Source: Vibrio sp. MedPE-SWchi
GTDB taxonomy: Bacteria > Pseudomonadota > Gammaproteobacteria > Enterobacterales > Vibrionaceae
Reading direction: 5' to 3'
NCBI GenBank assembly: GCA_001874155.1
Contig: MPDB01000009.1
Coordinates: 1-64,000, forward strand
Length of the DNA stretch: 64,000 bases
The notes under the pieces were generated by a model that worked only from the letters and a program-made list of their open reading frames with translations, was not told the origin of the DNA and ran no database searches. A program made the position numbers and the translations under genes. Shown here one piece after another: positions 18,452 through 28,195 of the stretch; positions within the stretch are counted from its first letter, which is position 1, and the number at the start of each line of letters is the position of its first letter.

Positions 18452-19891
18452 ATGAATATAAAGTCACTCATAGAAAAGTTTAAACCTAGCAAAAGTGAGC
18501 ACTCCAGTTTATTGGCGATAGTGCAGCCAGATGCCATCTATTTTTCACAGCACCCGACACTTTCACTGTCGAAAGTCCCTATAGAAAATGGTACTTGGGT
18601 GCAAGCGTTAGCGACAAGCTTTAAAACACATTCCGTTGAGGGTGTGGTGGTTAATGTCGTAGTAAACTCTTCCCTTTATCAAACTTATCAGATTGAAACA
18701 CCGAATATCCCTCAAGAAGAGTGGTCGGTTGCTCTCCCTTTCTTATTAAAAGATCTTGTCACTGAGAAAGTGACAGAAATCGTTGCCGATGCGTTTAGCC
18801 TACCCAACGGAAACAAAATACAAGCGTATGTTATCAATCGCTCTGTCGTTTCCGACCTTACACGCTTACTTGAACAACATAACTGTGTACTGGGAGAGAT
18901 CCTAAGTGAAGATGATGCTTGGGGAGCCAGTTTTTCTGAAATTGAGAGTTATCTATTACTCCAGAGAAGTCTTCGTGGTAGCTATAAAATCAGTGCGTTC
19001 CATCAAGGTCGGTGTGTATTTCAAAGAACGATTCGTAATGTTGCCGCACCGCTGACGGGCACGGCCAGCTCGGCACTGCAACTTGATGGAATGGCGCTAG
19101 AGCTTCAGCGTTCTATCGATTACCTTTCATCTCAGCTCAAAGGCATACCGTTACATACGCTATTAACCTGCTGTGATGAAGAAGATCAAGTGGAGTTAGC
19201 GGAAGCACTTGATGAACGACTGAACGTTAAGGTCAAGCCGTTATCTGAAGAGGCGATTACGTCGGGTGAGCTATTAGCGCTTACTGCGACAAACATTTCT
19301 TCTGATCATATCAACTTATACCCAGAACACCTTCGACCAAAGAAACAGCATTTTACTTTTCAAAATGTCGCGGCTTCTTGGATTGCGATTGCCTCTATTT
19401 TGTTACTAGCCAGTGGCTTCTATCATTATCGATCCCAGCAGTTACAGGTCGATCTCAATGTACATAAACAACAAGTTAAAGTACTTACCACGCAATCTTC
19501 TGATTTAAAAAAGCAACTTGAACGCCATACTCCATCCCCTGAAAAAGTTGCCGCCGCTGCACGTTTAAAGTTAGAGATTCAATCCCATCGAGATTCTTTG
19601 CAAGCTATTGGTGATTACGACCAATCTCAAAGGCAGGGTTATTCTGGGGTGATGAGCTCATTGGCGACGTTGGGGCGAGATGATATCTCATTGGTGTCTA
19701 TCCAAATTGAAAATCAACAATTGAATTTGTATGGATTAGCGAGAAATGCTCAAGCAGTGCCAAACTGGGTCAATCAGTTTCGACAAGAGCTTAATTTGGT
19801 TGGAAGAACCTTTGAGAAGTTAAAGATTGGCAGGAATGATCAAGACATTATTACATTCGAGCTACTGACACAGAGGGAAGTAAAACGATGA
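18452..19891 (+). CDS. mshI: MSHA biogenesis protein MshI (PilM/GspL-like)
   Basis: A 479-residue protein with an actin-like cytosolic N-terminal part, one membrane segment (about 303-322; AASWIAIASILLLASGF) and a coiled-coil periplasmic tail. This layout combines PilM and PilN functions and places it in the inner-membrane platform of the MSHA pilus. The start ATG lies 7 nt after csrD. An ATG four bases earlier is in another frame and stops quickly. It overlaps mshJ by 4 nt (ATGA). Confidence 0.88.
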   Translation: MNIKSLIEKFKPSKSEHSSLLAIVQPDAIYFSQHPTLSLSKVPIENGTWVQALATSFKTHSVEGVVVNVVVNSSLYQTYQIETPNIPQEEWSVALPFLLKDLVTEKVTEIVADAFSLPNGNKIQAYVINRSVVSDLTRLLEQHNCVLGEILSEDDAWGASFSEIESYLLLQRSLRGSYKISAFHQGRCVFQRTIRNVAAPLTGTASSALQLDGMALELQRSIDYLSSQLKGIPLHTLLTCCDEEDQVELAEALDERLNVKVKPLSEEAITSGELLALTATNISSDHINLYPEHLRPKKQHFTFQNVAASWIAIASILLLASGFYHYRSQQLQVDLNVHKQQVKVLTTQSSDLKKQLERHTPSPEKVAAAARLKLEIQSHRDSLQAIGDYDQSQRQGYSGVMSSLATLGRDDISLVSIQIENQQLNLYGLARNAQAVPNWVNQFRQELNLVGRTFEKLKIGRNDQDIITFELLTQREVKR

Positions 19892-20532
19892 AACTGAATG
19901 TTTCTCAATTGAATAGCAAGTTTGAGCAGCTTTCAGGCCGTGAGAAATGGCTGATATCAATTGGTGGTTTTGTTGTCATCGCTTTGTTGGTTTTCACCTT
20001 TGTGTTAGAGCCTGTGATGAAGAGAAGCAGCCAGTTGAGTCAACAAATCGTTATCTCGAAAGCCGATACCCAAAGGCTTCAGGGTGAGATCCTGGTGTTA
20101 ACGGCCAAATTGAAAAAAGATCCCGACAAAGATATTGATATTGAGCTGAAAAAGCTCTTAAAGCAGAGCCAAGATCTTTCACATGAGCTCTCTGGTGTTA
20201 TTGATACGCTGATTTCTCCAACACAAATGACCTTGTTGTTAGAGGAAGTGCTATCACAGAGCACAAAGTTGAACCTCGTGTCGCTTGAAACGCTTGGGGC
20301 TGAGTCCATCGTCAAAAAACAATCCCAAGACACGGGGTATTATCTGCACCCTGTGAGAATCGAAGTGACAGGTCGCTATTTTGATATTCTTGATTACTTA
20401 CAAGCATTGGAAGCAATGTCTGCCAAGTACTACTGGCGAAGCTTTAAATATCAGGTTGAAGAGTACCCTAAAGCAAGGTTGATTATGGAAGTCTACACTT
20501 TGGGTGCCCGTAAAGAGTTTATTGGAGGCTAG
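19888..20532 (+). CDS. mshJ: MSHA biogenesis protein MshJ (PilO/GspM-like)
   Basis: A 214-residue protein with a short cytosolic start, one membrane segment (about 22-42) and a periplasmic region with coiled coil (about 45-95) and a ferredoxin-like fold region. This is the PilO/GspM layout, forming the alignment complex with MshI. The start overlaps the mshI stop in an ATGA, implying translational coupling. Confidence 0.86.
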   Translation: MKLNVSQLNSKFEQLSGREKWLISIGGFVVIALLVFTFVLEPVMKRSSQLSQQIVISKADTQRLQGEILVLTAKLKKDPDKDIDIELKKLLKQSQDLSHELSGVIDTLISPTQMTLLLEEVLSQSTKLNLVSLETLGAESIVKKQSQDTGYYLHPVRIEVTGRYFDILDYLQALEAMSAKYYWRSFKYQVEEYPKARLIMEVYTLGARKEFIGG

Positions 20533-20538
20533 TTAAAG

Positions 20539-20886
20539 ATGAAAGTGCGCTTCATTTGGCTGTGCCTTATTGCGTTCAGTTGGAGTATTCATGCTGAACA
20601 GATTGAGAAAGAAACCAAGGATCCTACCGCGCCATTAGGGTGGGTGAAGTCTGAAGAAAGTAAATCTACAGCACCTAAACGGGTTGTGTACAAAGTCCCG
20701 ACACTAAAAAGCATTGCCTGTGATCAACTAGGTCGTTGTAACGCCGTTCTGAACGATCGTGTCGTTACGAAGGGAGATAAAATGAATGGCTATCAAGTTC
20801 GCCAAATTTCAGATGAAAATGTAATTTTAGCACGCGGAAGTAAGCTCTGGACTCTAGAGCTTTTCTCGTTAGACATTAAGAATTAA
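20539..20886 (+). CDS. mshK: MSHA biogenesis protein MshK (PilP-like)
   Basis: A 115-residue exported protein with a signal peptide (MKVRFIWLCLIAFSWSIHA) and a small beta-domain (about 60-115; GDKMNGYQVRQISDENVILARG), as in PilP/GspC proteins that connect the inner-membrane platform to the secretin. It lies 6 nt after mshJ and 3 nt before mshL. Confidence 0.83.
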   Translation: MKVRFIWLCLIAFSWSIHAEQIEKETKDPTAPLGWVKSEESKSTAPKRVVYKVPTLKSIACDQLGRCNAVLNDRVVTKGDKMNGYQVRQISDENVILARGSKLWTLELFSLDIKN

Positions 20887-20889
20887 GGT

Positions 20890-22521
20890 ATGAATAATTC
20901 TATGCGTAAAATCGTACTTTCCATTGCCACTCTTACCCTTGCGGGATGCTCTATGGGGCATAGTGACCCTGTTGAAGTGAAATCCGCACTTAATGAAGCG
21001 ATCAATGAAGCCAATAGCTTGAAACTGAACGAACTTCCAGAGTCGGTGCAGCAAGATCTTATGCCGAATATTGATGGGGTAAGTCTCTCTGCGACACAAA
21101 ATGTGAAGCGTTTTAGAGTGAAGGCGGATGGTATTGAAGCACGAATCTTCTTTGCGAGTCTTGTTAAAGGCACAGACTACAGCGCCGCTATTCACCCTGC
21201 TGTTGAAGGGAACATCACCGTGAATTTGTCGGATGTTACTTTGGATGAGGTACTTTCCGTTGTTCAGGATATGTATGGTTATGAAGTGCAGCGCACGGGT
21301 AAGGTTATTCAAGTCTTCCCTGCTGGAATACGCACCGTTACGATTCCGGTTGATTACCTTCAAATGCAGAGAAAAGGCCGTTCATTAACCTCCATTACGA
21401 CGGGCACCATTACGAATACGGACAACAGCTCTTCATCCTCTTCTTCGTCATCGTCAAGTTCGTCGTCTAACTCTTCAGGTTCCTCAAGCACCACCTCTAA
21501 AGGCGGTACTGAGATTGAAACCATCAGCGAAAGCGATTTTTGGCCTCAATTGGTGACGGCAGTGTCTCAGTTAATCGGCACTGGTGATGGACAAAGTGTG
21601 GTTGTGACACCTCAAGCAAGTGTGATAACCGTTAGGGCTTACCCAGATGCAATTCGTGAAGTTCGGCATTTCCTTGGCGTCTCACAAGAGCGTTTACAAC
21701 GTCAGGTTATCTTAGAAGCCAAAATTCTAGAGGTGACACTGAATGACGGCTATCAACAAGGAATAAACTGGTCAAATATTTCGATGGGTGATGGCAAAGT
21801 CATAGTTGACCGACTTGGCGCGGCAGCACTACCTGGGCTTGACTCGATTGGCAGCTTATTAGGTGGGCAGACGAACGTAACGATTTCTGATGGCAGCTTT
21901 GACGCTGTGTTGAGTTTTATGGACACTCAAGGCGATCTTAATGTCCTATCAAGCCCTCGGGTGACAGCTGCGAATAACCAAAAAGCCGTTATTAAAGTTG
22001 GTACTGATGAGTATTACGTGACGGACTTTTCGAGTGTGGTCGGTAGTGGAGATAACTCTGAAGCGTCACCAGAAGTAGAACTTACGCCATTTTTCTCGGG
22101 TATTTCATTAGATGTAACCCCACAAATTGATGATGAAGGCAATGTCTTACTGCATGTTCACCCTGCGGTTATTGATGTAACCGAGCAGGTGAAAGAGATT
22201 GGTTACGGAGATACAACGATAAGCTTACCTCTAGCGCAGAGCTCCATTCGTGAATCGGATTCAATCATACGAGCACGTGATGGCGATGTGGTTGTCATTG
22301 GCGGATTGATGAAATCAAATTCTTATGAGCAGGTGTCTAAGGTTCCATTCTTTGGTGATATTCCAGCACTGGGGCACTTATTTAGAAATACGACCGAGCT
22401 GACGCAGAAAACGGAATTGGTGATCTTATTAAGGCCAACCGTTGTTGGTGTGAACACGTGGCAAAAAGAGCTAGAACGCTCACGTGATATCTTGCAAGAG
22501 TGGTTCCCTGACGCTCAATAG
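20890..22521 (+). CDS. mshL: MSHA outer-membrane secretin MshL
   Basis: A 543-residue secretin that forms the outer-membrane pore for the pilus. It has a lipoprotein signal with lipobox LAGC, periplasmic N domains, and the C-terminal secretin domain (about 350-535) ending with TELVILLRPTVV. A serine-rich low-complexity stretch (about residues 180-200) sits between N domains. Two ATGs (20890 and 20902) compete; AAGG is two bases before the first and 13 before the second. Either gives a good signal peptide. Confidence 0.93.
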   Translation: MNNSMRKIVLSIATLTLAGCSMGHSDPVEVKSALNEAINEANSLKLNELPESVQQDLMPNIDGVSLSATQNVKRFRVKADGIEARIFFASLVKGTDYSAAIHPAVEGNITVNLSDVTLDEVLSVVQDMYGYEVQRTGKVIQVFPAGIRTVTIPVDYLQMQRKGRSLTSITTGTITNTDNSSSSSSSSSSSSSSNSSGSSSTTSKGGTEIETISESDFWPQLVTAVSQLIGTGDGQSVVVTPQASVITVRAYPDAIREVRHFLGVSQERLQRQVILEAKILEVTLNDGYQQGINWSNISMGDGKVIVDRLGAAALPGLDSIGSLLGGQTNVTISDGSFDAVLSFMDTQGDLNVLSSPRVTAANNQKAVIKVGTDEYYVTDFSSVVGSGDNSEASPEVELTPFFSGISLDVTPQIDDEGNVLLHVHPAVIDVTEQVKEIGYGDTTISLPLAQSSIRESDSIIRARDGDVVVIGGLMKSNSYEQVSKVPFFGDIPALGHLFRNTTELTQKTELVILLRPTVVGVNTWQKELERSRDILQEWFPDAQ

Positions 22522-22569
22522 TACGCTGTTGAGGGTGGGTTTTATTAGGCGGTTGGAATTGAACAGATA

Positions 22570-23415
22570 ATGTACCTAGAGCATTTTGGTTTTAGTCAGT
22601 ATCCATTTCATCTCACTCCAAATACTGGGCTTTTTTTAGGGTTAGAACCCCATTTTGAGGCTATTCAAATGGTGACTTCTGCTCTGAAAATGGGAGAAGG
22701 CGTGATTAAGGTGACGGGGGAAGTCGGCTCAGGAAAAACCATGGTTTGCCGCATGTTGATTAATCACCTGCAAGATAACGTGGAGCTGGTCTATTTACCT
22801 AACCCAGTACTAAGTGGTGAGGAGCTGAGGCAGGCTGTTGCCAATGAGCTGGGCTTGGAGGTTCACTCTTCGTTATCCATCGTCGATAAGATTCAAGCAA
22901 GGCTTATCGAGCTGTCGAAGTCAGGAAAGCAGACGGTAGTGATTGTTGATGAGGCGCAGGCGTTGTCAGATGAAGCGCTAGAAGTCTTACGTTTATTTGG
23001 AAACCTAGAAACAGAGCACGCAAAATTGCTGAATATTGTTCTCATTGGGCAGCCTGAGTTGGATGAGCGGTTGTCGCAGCATCATTTAAGACAGTTTCGC
23101 CAACGGATAACCTTTAATGCTCGATTAAGAACCTTATCGCTAGATGAAAGTGTTGCCTATATTAATAGCCGATTAGCGAAAAGTGGCGGTAGCGACAGTG
23201 TTTTTAGTTTATCGCTCAAGAAATCAATCTGGAGGGCAAGCCATGGGAATCCACGCTTGATCAATCAGATTTGCCATAAGGCGTTAATTCTTGCATTTGG
23301 AACATCGGCTCTCAAAGTGAACAGTCAGCACACTTACAATGCTATTTACGATACCGTTGATAGCTGTAAACCGAAATTTAAAGCCCCATTTTTATGGGGA
23401 TGGAGTCATTCATGA
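22570..23415 (+). CDS. mshM: MSHA biogenesis ATPase MshM (ExeA-like)
   Basis: A 281-residue AAA ATPase of the ExeA/GspA group with Walker A GEVGSGKT at 50-57 and Walker B VIVDEAQAL. ExeA proteins help assemble the secretin through the peptidoglycan, and MshM likely does this for MshL. It follows mshL by 48 nt. Its stop overlaps the mshN start. Confidence 0.9.
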   Translation: MYLEHFGFSQYPFHLTPNTGLFLGLEPHFEAIQMVTSALKMGEGVIKVTGEVGSGKTMVCRMLINHLQDNVELVYLPNPVLSGEELRQAVANELGLEVHSSLSIVDKIQARLIELSKSGKQTVVIVDEAQALSDEALEVLRLFGNLETEHAKLLNIVLIGQPELDERLSQHHLRQFRQRITFNARLRTLSLDESVAYINSRLAKSGGSDSVFSLSLKKSIWRASHGNPRLINQICHKALILAFGTSALKVNSQHTYNAIYDTVDSCKPKFKAPFLWGWSHS

Positions 23416-24689
23416 GTCATATCAATCAAGCGCTGTCTGAGCTGTCTCAAAAAGAGCAAGGCGCAAACGTTAAGATTGAAAAAGCTCAGGTAGAGAAAGT
23501 GAAATCTCGTCCTGTCCTTGCTTGGCTAATCGGAGGCTTTTCACTGAGTTTAGCGATTGGCGGATGGGCCGTTTCCCAGCAATCAGCGGTCGTTGAACAA
23601 ACCATTCTTCCCAAGCCCTTAGTTATTTCTGATGTTGAGACATCGACTGATAAAGCACTTACCGATGAAATCACAATCAACGTTGCAGAAAAAGAAGCCG
23701 AATTAAAAACAACGAGTGATTCAATCCAGCAAGTGACTATCTATCCGTCTTATCCGTCGCTGAGTCGGAGTGATGAAAACGATACCGCCTCAGCGAAAAG
23801 TAAGGTCACCCCTCAGCCCAAAGTTAATACCGTAAAAGTGAACCAATCTGAAACGGTGGTTCCAGCAACGACTCTCGCTAGTTCTAAGAAAGTTGAACCA
23901 AAGTTAACGAATTCGAACACGGCACTGTCCTCGAGTTCAACAATTCTACTGGCCAATAGCGCTAAGTCATCAGAGCTAAAACCGACAACAGAATCAAACG
24001 TTCGAGTCGCATCTTCTAACTCAACAAGTAATACCGTCATCATTGAGCAGGTTGAATTGACGCCTAAGCAATTAGCCCAAAAAGCGGAGCAACGCGCGCG
24101 TAAGGCAATTGATAGCAACAACATTGATGAAGCGTTAAGCAGCTACCGCGAGGCATTACGTTACGACCCAACCGATGAAAGTGTTCGTCAGCAACTTGCT
24201 GCTCTATATTATGGCAAAGGCGATCCGCGCCGAGCGTTTGAAGTTCTTCAAGAGGGCATCAAGATTGATAATGATAGTGAAGTGCTGAGAGTTGCATTGG
24301 CTAAGTTATTGATTAAAGAACAGCAGCCAGAAGCCGCACTCACGCCATTAATGCATTTGAGTCATACCCCAACCGTGGAATATCTGTCATTGAGGGCAGC
24401 GTTGGCTCAGAAAAATGATTTAGATGATATTGCACTTGAAACCTATCAGCAGCTTGTCAATGTCGATGAATCCAATGCTCGCTGGTGGTTAGGCTTAGCG
24501 ATTCAGCAAGAGAGAAATGCAGACATGTCATCAGCCTCTGCGGCTTATGAGAAAGCGCTGACCAAAGTAGGTCTTTCAAGACAATCTCAAATCTTTGTTC
24601 GAGAGCGATTAAAGCTGCTTTCCACACTGGAACCGAATACAACCAACATCGATAACACTGCGTCAGAGGAGAACAATCTTGCAAATTAA
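23412..24689 (+). CDS. mshN: MSHA biogenesis protein MshN (TPR protein)
   Basis: A 425-residue inner-membrane protein with one membrane segment near the N-terminus (about 33-50), a long Ser/Thr/Lys-rich linker and four or five tetratricopeptide-like repeats in the C-terminal half (about 220-400). It is specific to MSHA-type pili and may work with MshM. I chose the ATG at 23412, which overlaps the mshM stop as ATGA and begins MSHINQALSEL. An in-frame ATG at 23394 would add six residues. Confidence 0.86.
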   Translation: MSHINQALSELSQKEQGANVKIEKAQVEKVKSRPVLAWLIGGFSLSLAIGGWAVSQQSAVVEQTILPKPLVISDVETSTDKALTDEITINVAEKEAELKTTSDSIQQVTIYPSYPSLSRSDENDTASAKSKVTPQPKVNTVKVNQSETVVPATTLASSKKVEPKLTNSNTALSSSSTILLANSAKSSELKPTTESNVRVASSNSTSNTVIIEQVELTPKQLAQKAEQRARKAIDSNNIDEALSSYREALRYDPTDESVRQQLAALYYGKGDPRRAFEVLQEGIKIDNDSEVLRVALAKLLIKEQQPEAALTPLMHLSHTPTVEYLSLRAALAQKNDLDDIALETYQQLVNVDESNARWWLGLAIQQERNADMSSASAAYEKALTKVGLSRQSQIFVRERLKLLSTLEPNTTNIDNTASEENNLAN

Positions 24690-26409
24690 ACTTCGGAAAC
24701 GTCTCGGTGATTTGTTGGTTGAAGAGGGGATTGTCACTGAATCACAAATTGAACAAGCGTTAGCTGCTCAGAAGAGTACAGGCAGAAAAATGGGCGCAAT
24801 GCTGATTGAGCTTGGCTTCTTGTCAGAGCATCAAATGCTGACGTTTTTGTCTCAACAGTTGGCGTTACCACTCATTGATATTAGTCGCGCCAATGTTGAT
24901 GTTGATGCGGTTCAACTGTTACCTGAAGTACATGCCCGCCGCTTAAGAGCGCTTGTGATCTCTCGAAATGGTGACACGGTGAGAATTGCAATGAGTGATC
25001 CAGCCGACCTGTTTGCGCAGGAAGCCCTATTGGGTCAGTTGCCAAAATTTGGCTTAGAGTTTGTTATTGCACCTGAAAGCCAGTTGGTTGAAGGCTTTGA
25101 TCGGTACTATCGCCGAACCAAAGAGATCGCTTCTTTTGCTGAGCAGCTTCAAGCCGAGCACCAAGTCAATGACGCCTTTGATATTAACGTTCTCGATGAT
25201 GGGACGGATAGCGATGAAGTTACCGTCGTTAAGCTGATCAACTCGTTGTTTGAAGATGCCGTTCAAATGGGCGCATCAGATATCCATATTGAACCTGACT
25301 CTAATGTACTTCGTTTACGTCAGCGAATTGATGGCGTGCTGCATGAAACCTTGCTTAATGAGGTGAATATTGCTTCTGCATTGGTTTTACGCTTAAAGCT
25401 GATGGCGAATCTGGATATTTCTGAGAAGCGTCTGCCTCAAGATGGACGCTTTAATATTCGAACTAAGGGGCAGTCGGTTGATATACGTATGTCAACGATG
25501 CCAGTCCAGTACGGCGAATCTGTGGTAATGCGTTTGCTGAATCAATCGTCCGGCGTAAGAAAGTTAGAAGAGTCCGGTTTACCTGCCGATTTGTTAGCCA
25601 AGCTGCGAAAACAGCTAAAAAGGCCACACGGTATGATTTTGGTTACTGGGCCAACGGGCTCAGGTAAAACCACCACTCTGTACGGTGCATTGTCTGAATT
25701 GAATGAACCAGGCAAGAAAATAATCACCGCTGAAGACCCGGTTGAATATCGATTGCCACGAGTCAATCAGGTGCAAGTTAACCCAAAGATCGATCTCGAT
25801 TTTTCCACCATATTAAGAACCTTCCTTCGTCAAGATCCAGACATCATCCTTGTGGGGGAAATGCGTGACCAAGAAACGGTAGAAATTGGTTTGAGAGCAG
25901 CACTGACGGGTCACTTAGTATTAAGTACATTACATACCAATGATGCGGTAGACAGTGCTCTGAGAATGATGGATATGGGCGCTCCAGGTTACCTAGTCGC
26001 GAGTGCAGTGCGTGCGGTTGTTGCACAGCGTCTTGTACGTAAAGTCTGTACGGATTGTAAAGTGGAAGAAGACATTGATGAGTCTAGAAAACAATGGCTA
26101 TCGGTTCGCTTCCCAAATCAGGTTGATGCTGTTTTCTCACGGGGTAGCGGGTGTCAAAACTGTAATTTAACAGGATATCGTGGCCGTATTGGTGTGTTTG
26201 AGATGCTAGAGCTAGAACAAGAAATGATGGATGCTTTACGTTCGGAGGATGCGGTCGGTTTTGCAGAAGCAGCACGAAATTCTGAAAATTATAAACCACT
26301 ATTGGCCTCTGCAATGGAACTTGCATTGAAAGGGGTTGTAAGCCTTGATGAGGTCATGGCCCTCAGTGAGGGTGACGCCTCAGGCATCAGTAAAGCCATT
26401 TTAATCTAG
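24679..26409 (+). CDS. mshE: MSHA pilus extension ATPase MshE, c-di-GMP-binding N-terminus
   Basis: A 576-residue GspE/PilB-family hexameric ATPase powering pilus extension. Walker A GPTGSGKT is at 324-331, followed by an Asp box, Walker B ILVGEMRD and a four-cysteine zinc site (CTDC...CQNC). The N-terminus contains two copies of the RLGxxL...Q-type motif (RLGDLLVEEG at 8-17; KMGAMLIELG about 28 residues later), which in V. cholerae MshE binds c-di-GMP. The start is TTG, supported by GAGGAG seven bases upstream; it overlaps mshN by 11 nt. Confidence 0.95.
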   Translation: MQIKLRKRLGDLLVEEGIVTESQIEQALAAQKSTGRKMGAMLIELGFLSEHQMLTFLSQQLALPLIDISRANVDVDAVQLLPEVHARRLRALVISRNGDTVRIAMSDPADLFAQEALLGQLPKFGLEFVIAPESQLVEGFDRYYRRTKEIASFAEQLQAEHQVNDAFDINVLDDGTDSDEVTVVKLINSLFEDAVQMGASDIHIEPDSNVLRLRQRIDGVLHETLLNEVNIASALVLRLKLMANLDISEKRLPQDGRFNIRTKGQSVDIRMSTMPVQYGESVVMRLLNQSSGVRKLEESGLPADLLAKLRKQLKRPHGMILVTGPTGSGKTTTLYGALSELNEPGKKIITAEDPVEYRLPRVNQVQVNPKIDLDFSTILRTFLRQDPDIILVGEMRDQETVEIGLRAALTGHLVLSTLHTNDAVDSALRMMDMGAPGYLVASAVRAVVAQRLVRKVCTDCKVEEDIDESRKQWLSVRFPNQVDAVFSRGSGCQNCNLTGYRGRIGVFEMLELEQEMMDALRSEDAVGFAEAARNSENYKPLLASAMELALKGVVSLDEVMALSEGDASGISKAILI

Positions 26410-26434
26410 AGAAGTGACCTAATTTAGGGAAGTT

Positions 26435-27655
26435 ATGCCAACGTATCAATATCAAGGGCGAAATCTCGATGGCAGTAAAACATCGGGGCAAGTGGAAGCG
26501 GCAACTGAGGAGTTAGCTGCTGAAGCGCTAATGAATAAAGGTGTGGTTCCAACGTCGATAGCGGTTGGAGGTGAAGGTTTCTCTTTTGATTTCGATTTAA
26601 AATCTTTATTCGTGCCGGCAGTTCCCCTCGAAGTATTGGTTATTTTTTGTCGTCAGCTCTATAGCTTAACCAAGGCAGGGGTCCCTTTACTGCGTTCAAT
26701 GAAAGGATTGACTCAAAACTGCGCGAACAAACAACTGAAAGAAGCCTTAGAAGAGGTGGCGGCAGAATTGACGAATGGTCGTAGTTTGTCGGGGTCAATG
26801 CAGTTGCATTCCAAAGTGTTTAGTCCGTTGTTTGTTTCTATGATCAGTGTGGGCGAAAATACCGGTCGTTTGGATCAGGCGTTGCTTCAGCTTGCGGGTT
26901 ATTACGAACAAGAAGTGGAGACGCGTAAGCGAATTAAGACCGCGATGCGTTACCCTACCTTCGTGATTGGTTTCATACTGATTGCGTTGTTCATCCTAAA
27001 CATTAAAGTGATCCCACAGTTCGCGACGATGTTCAGTCGTTTTGGGGTCGATCTTCCATTGCCTACACGAATCCTTATCGGAATGTCCGACTTTTTTGTA
27101 AATTATTGGGCATTAATGGTGGGGGTCATACTTGGGCTGTTATTTGCGTTTAAGACATGGGTAAATACCGCTGCAGGGCGAGAGCGTTGGGATTTGTTTC
27201 GGTTAAGGATGCCTATTGTTGGCGATATTGTGAATCGGGCTCAGCTTTCAAGGTTTTCAAGAACGTTTGCTCTGATGTTAAAGGCGGGTGTGCCGCTTAA
27301 CCAATCATTGGCCTTGTCTGCCGAAGCGTTGGATAACAAATTTTTAGAGCGAAAGTTGCTTGAAATGAAGTCGGCTATTGAGGCCGGTACAACGATTTCA
27401 TCGACGGCGATCAATGCAAATATCTTCACTCCATTGGTGATCCAGATGATCTCCGTGGGTGAAGAGACTGGTCGAATCGATGAGCTATTACTGGAAGTCG
27501 CGGATTTCTACGAGCGTGAAGTTGACTATGATCTTAAGACACTAACGGCACGTATCGAGCCAATACTGTTGGTGATCGTCGCTGGCATGGTACTCATTCT
27601 AGCGCTTGGTATTTTCCTCCCTATGTGGGGAATGTTAGACGCAATGAAGGGATAA
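26435..27655 (+). CDS. mshG: MSHA inner-membrane platform protein MshG (PilC/GspF-like)
   Basis: A 406-residue polytopic protein with two T2SSF repeats (about 70-193 and 273-395), each a helical cytosolic bundle before membrane helices. It forms the platform on which MshE acts and pilins are inserted. AGGG lies a few bases before the ATG. It is 25 nt after mshE. Confidence 0.94.
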   Translation: MPTYQYQGRNLDGSKTSGQVEAATEELAAEALMNKGVVPTSIAVGGEGFSFDFDLKSLFVPAVPLEVLVIFCRQLYSLTKAGVPLLRSMKGLTQNCANKQLKEALEEVAAELTNGRSLSGSMQLHSKVFSPLFVSMISVGENTGRLDQALLQLAGYYEQEVETRKRIKTAMRYPTFVIGFILIALFILNIKVIPQFATMFSRFGVDLPLPTRILIGMSDFFVNYWALMVGVILGLLFAFKTWVNTAAGRERWDLFRLRMPIVGDIVNRAQLSRFSRTFALMLKAGVPLNQSLALSAEALDNKFLERKLLEMKSAIEAGTTISSTAINANIFTPLVIQMISVGEETGRIDELLLEVADFYEREVDYDLKTLTARIEPILLVIVAGMVLILALGIFLPMWGMLDAMKG

Positions 27656-27662
27656 CAAGTTC

Positions 27663-28121
27663 GTGGATAAAGGACAGTCACAATTTGTTATTTGGCTTCT
27701 ATTGGTTGTTGTTCTTGTGCTCAGCTTTATGTTGGCTTGGCAGAAGGTCGATAAAGAAGCAACGGATACAGCAATGCTTGTTGCGAGCAAAAGAATTATA
27801 GAACGAGCCAATTATTATAAGCAGGAGTGGTTGTTAAACAAACAACCGCCTAAACTACTAATAGATGGTGAAATGTTAACAATGAGTCGTTCTGGTTGGG
27901 TGATGCCTATCGATCAAGAGAAGCAAGCAAATTGCTTATATTGGCTGAAGGTATTGTATCCAGAAAACCGAGGATTAGAGTCATCACAGGTAGGAATGGT
28001 TGACGATGTTGATAATATGAAATATCAATGTAGGTATACTGGTGATGGTAATCAAGTTATTGTTATTCAATTAGTTAATGATAAATTTACGGTGAGTGTC
28101 GACTTTCTAACAGAAGCATAA
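27663..28121 (+). CDS. mshF: MSHA biogenesis protein MshF
   Basis: A 152-residue protein with an N-terminal membrane anchor (about 7-25) and a periplasmic domain with no motif I recognise. Assigned by position between mshG and mshB and by overall layout. The start is GTG, 7 nt after mshG, with GGGA about 11 bases upstream. It is the last gene of the assembly half of the locus; a -10 element lies between it and mshB. Confidence 0.8.
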   Translation: MDKGQSQFVIWLLLVVVLVLSFMLAWQKVDKEATDTAMLVASKRIIERANYYKQEWLLNKQPPKLLIDGEMLTMSRSGWVMPIDQEKQANCLYWLKVLYPENRGLESSQVGMVDDVDNMKYQCRYTGDGNQVIVIQLVNDKFTVSVDFLTEA

Positions 28122-28161
28122 ATTTTGACGCGTTATTGATAGAAAGTGAATTTATTTCCCG

Positions 28162-28167
28162 TATAAT
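28162..28167 (+). promoter_or_regulatory. -10 element before mshB (pilin operon promoter)
   Basis: A perfect TATAAT lies 28 bp upstream of the mshB ATG. The best -35 is TTGATA at 28136-28141, with an over-long 20-bp spacer, so an activator or another -35 may be used. In V. cholerae the locus is described as separate secretory and structural operons; this position fits that split. Confidence 0.5.
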
Positions 28168-28195
28168 ACGCCATACGAATAAAGTGAGTGTGAAA

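Noticed and set aside
20869..21363. 164-codon minus-strand frame
   Set aside because: Antisense to the start of mshL; no start signal and no recognisable domain.
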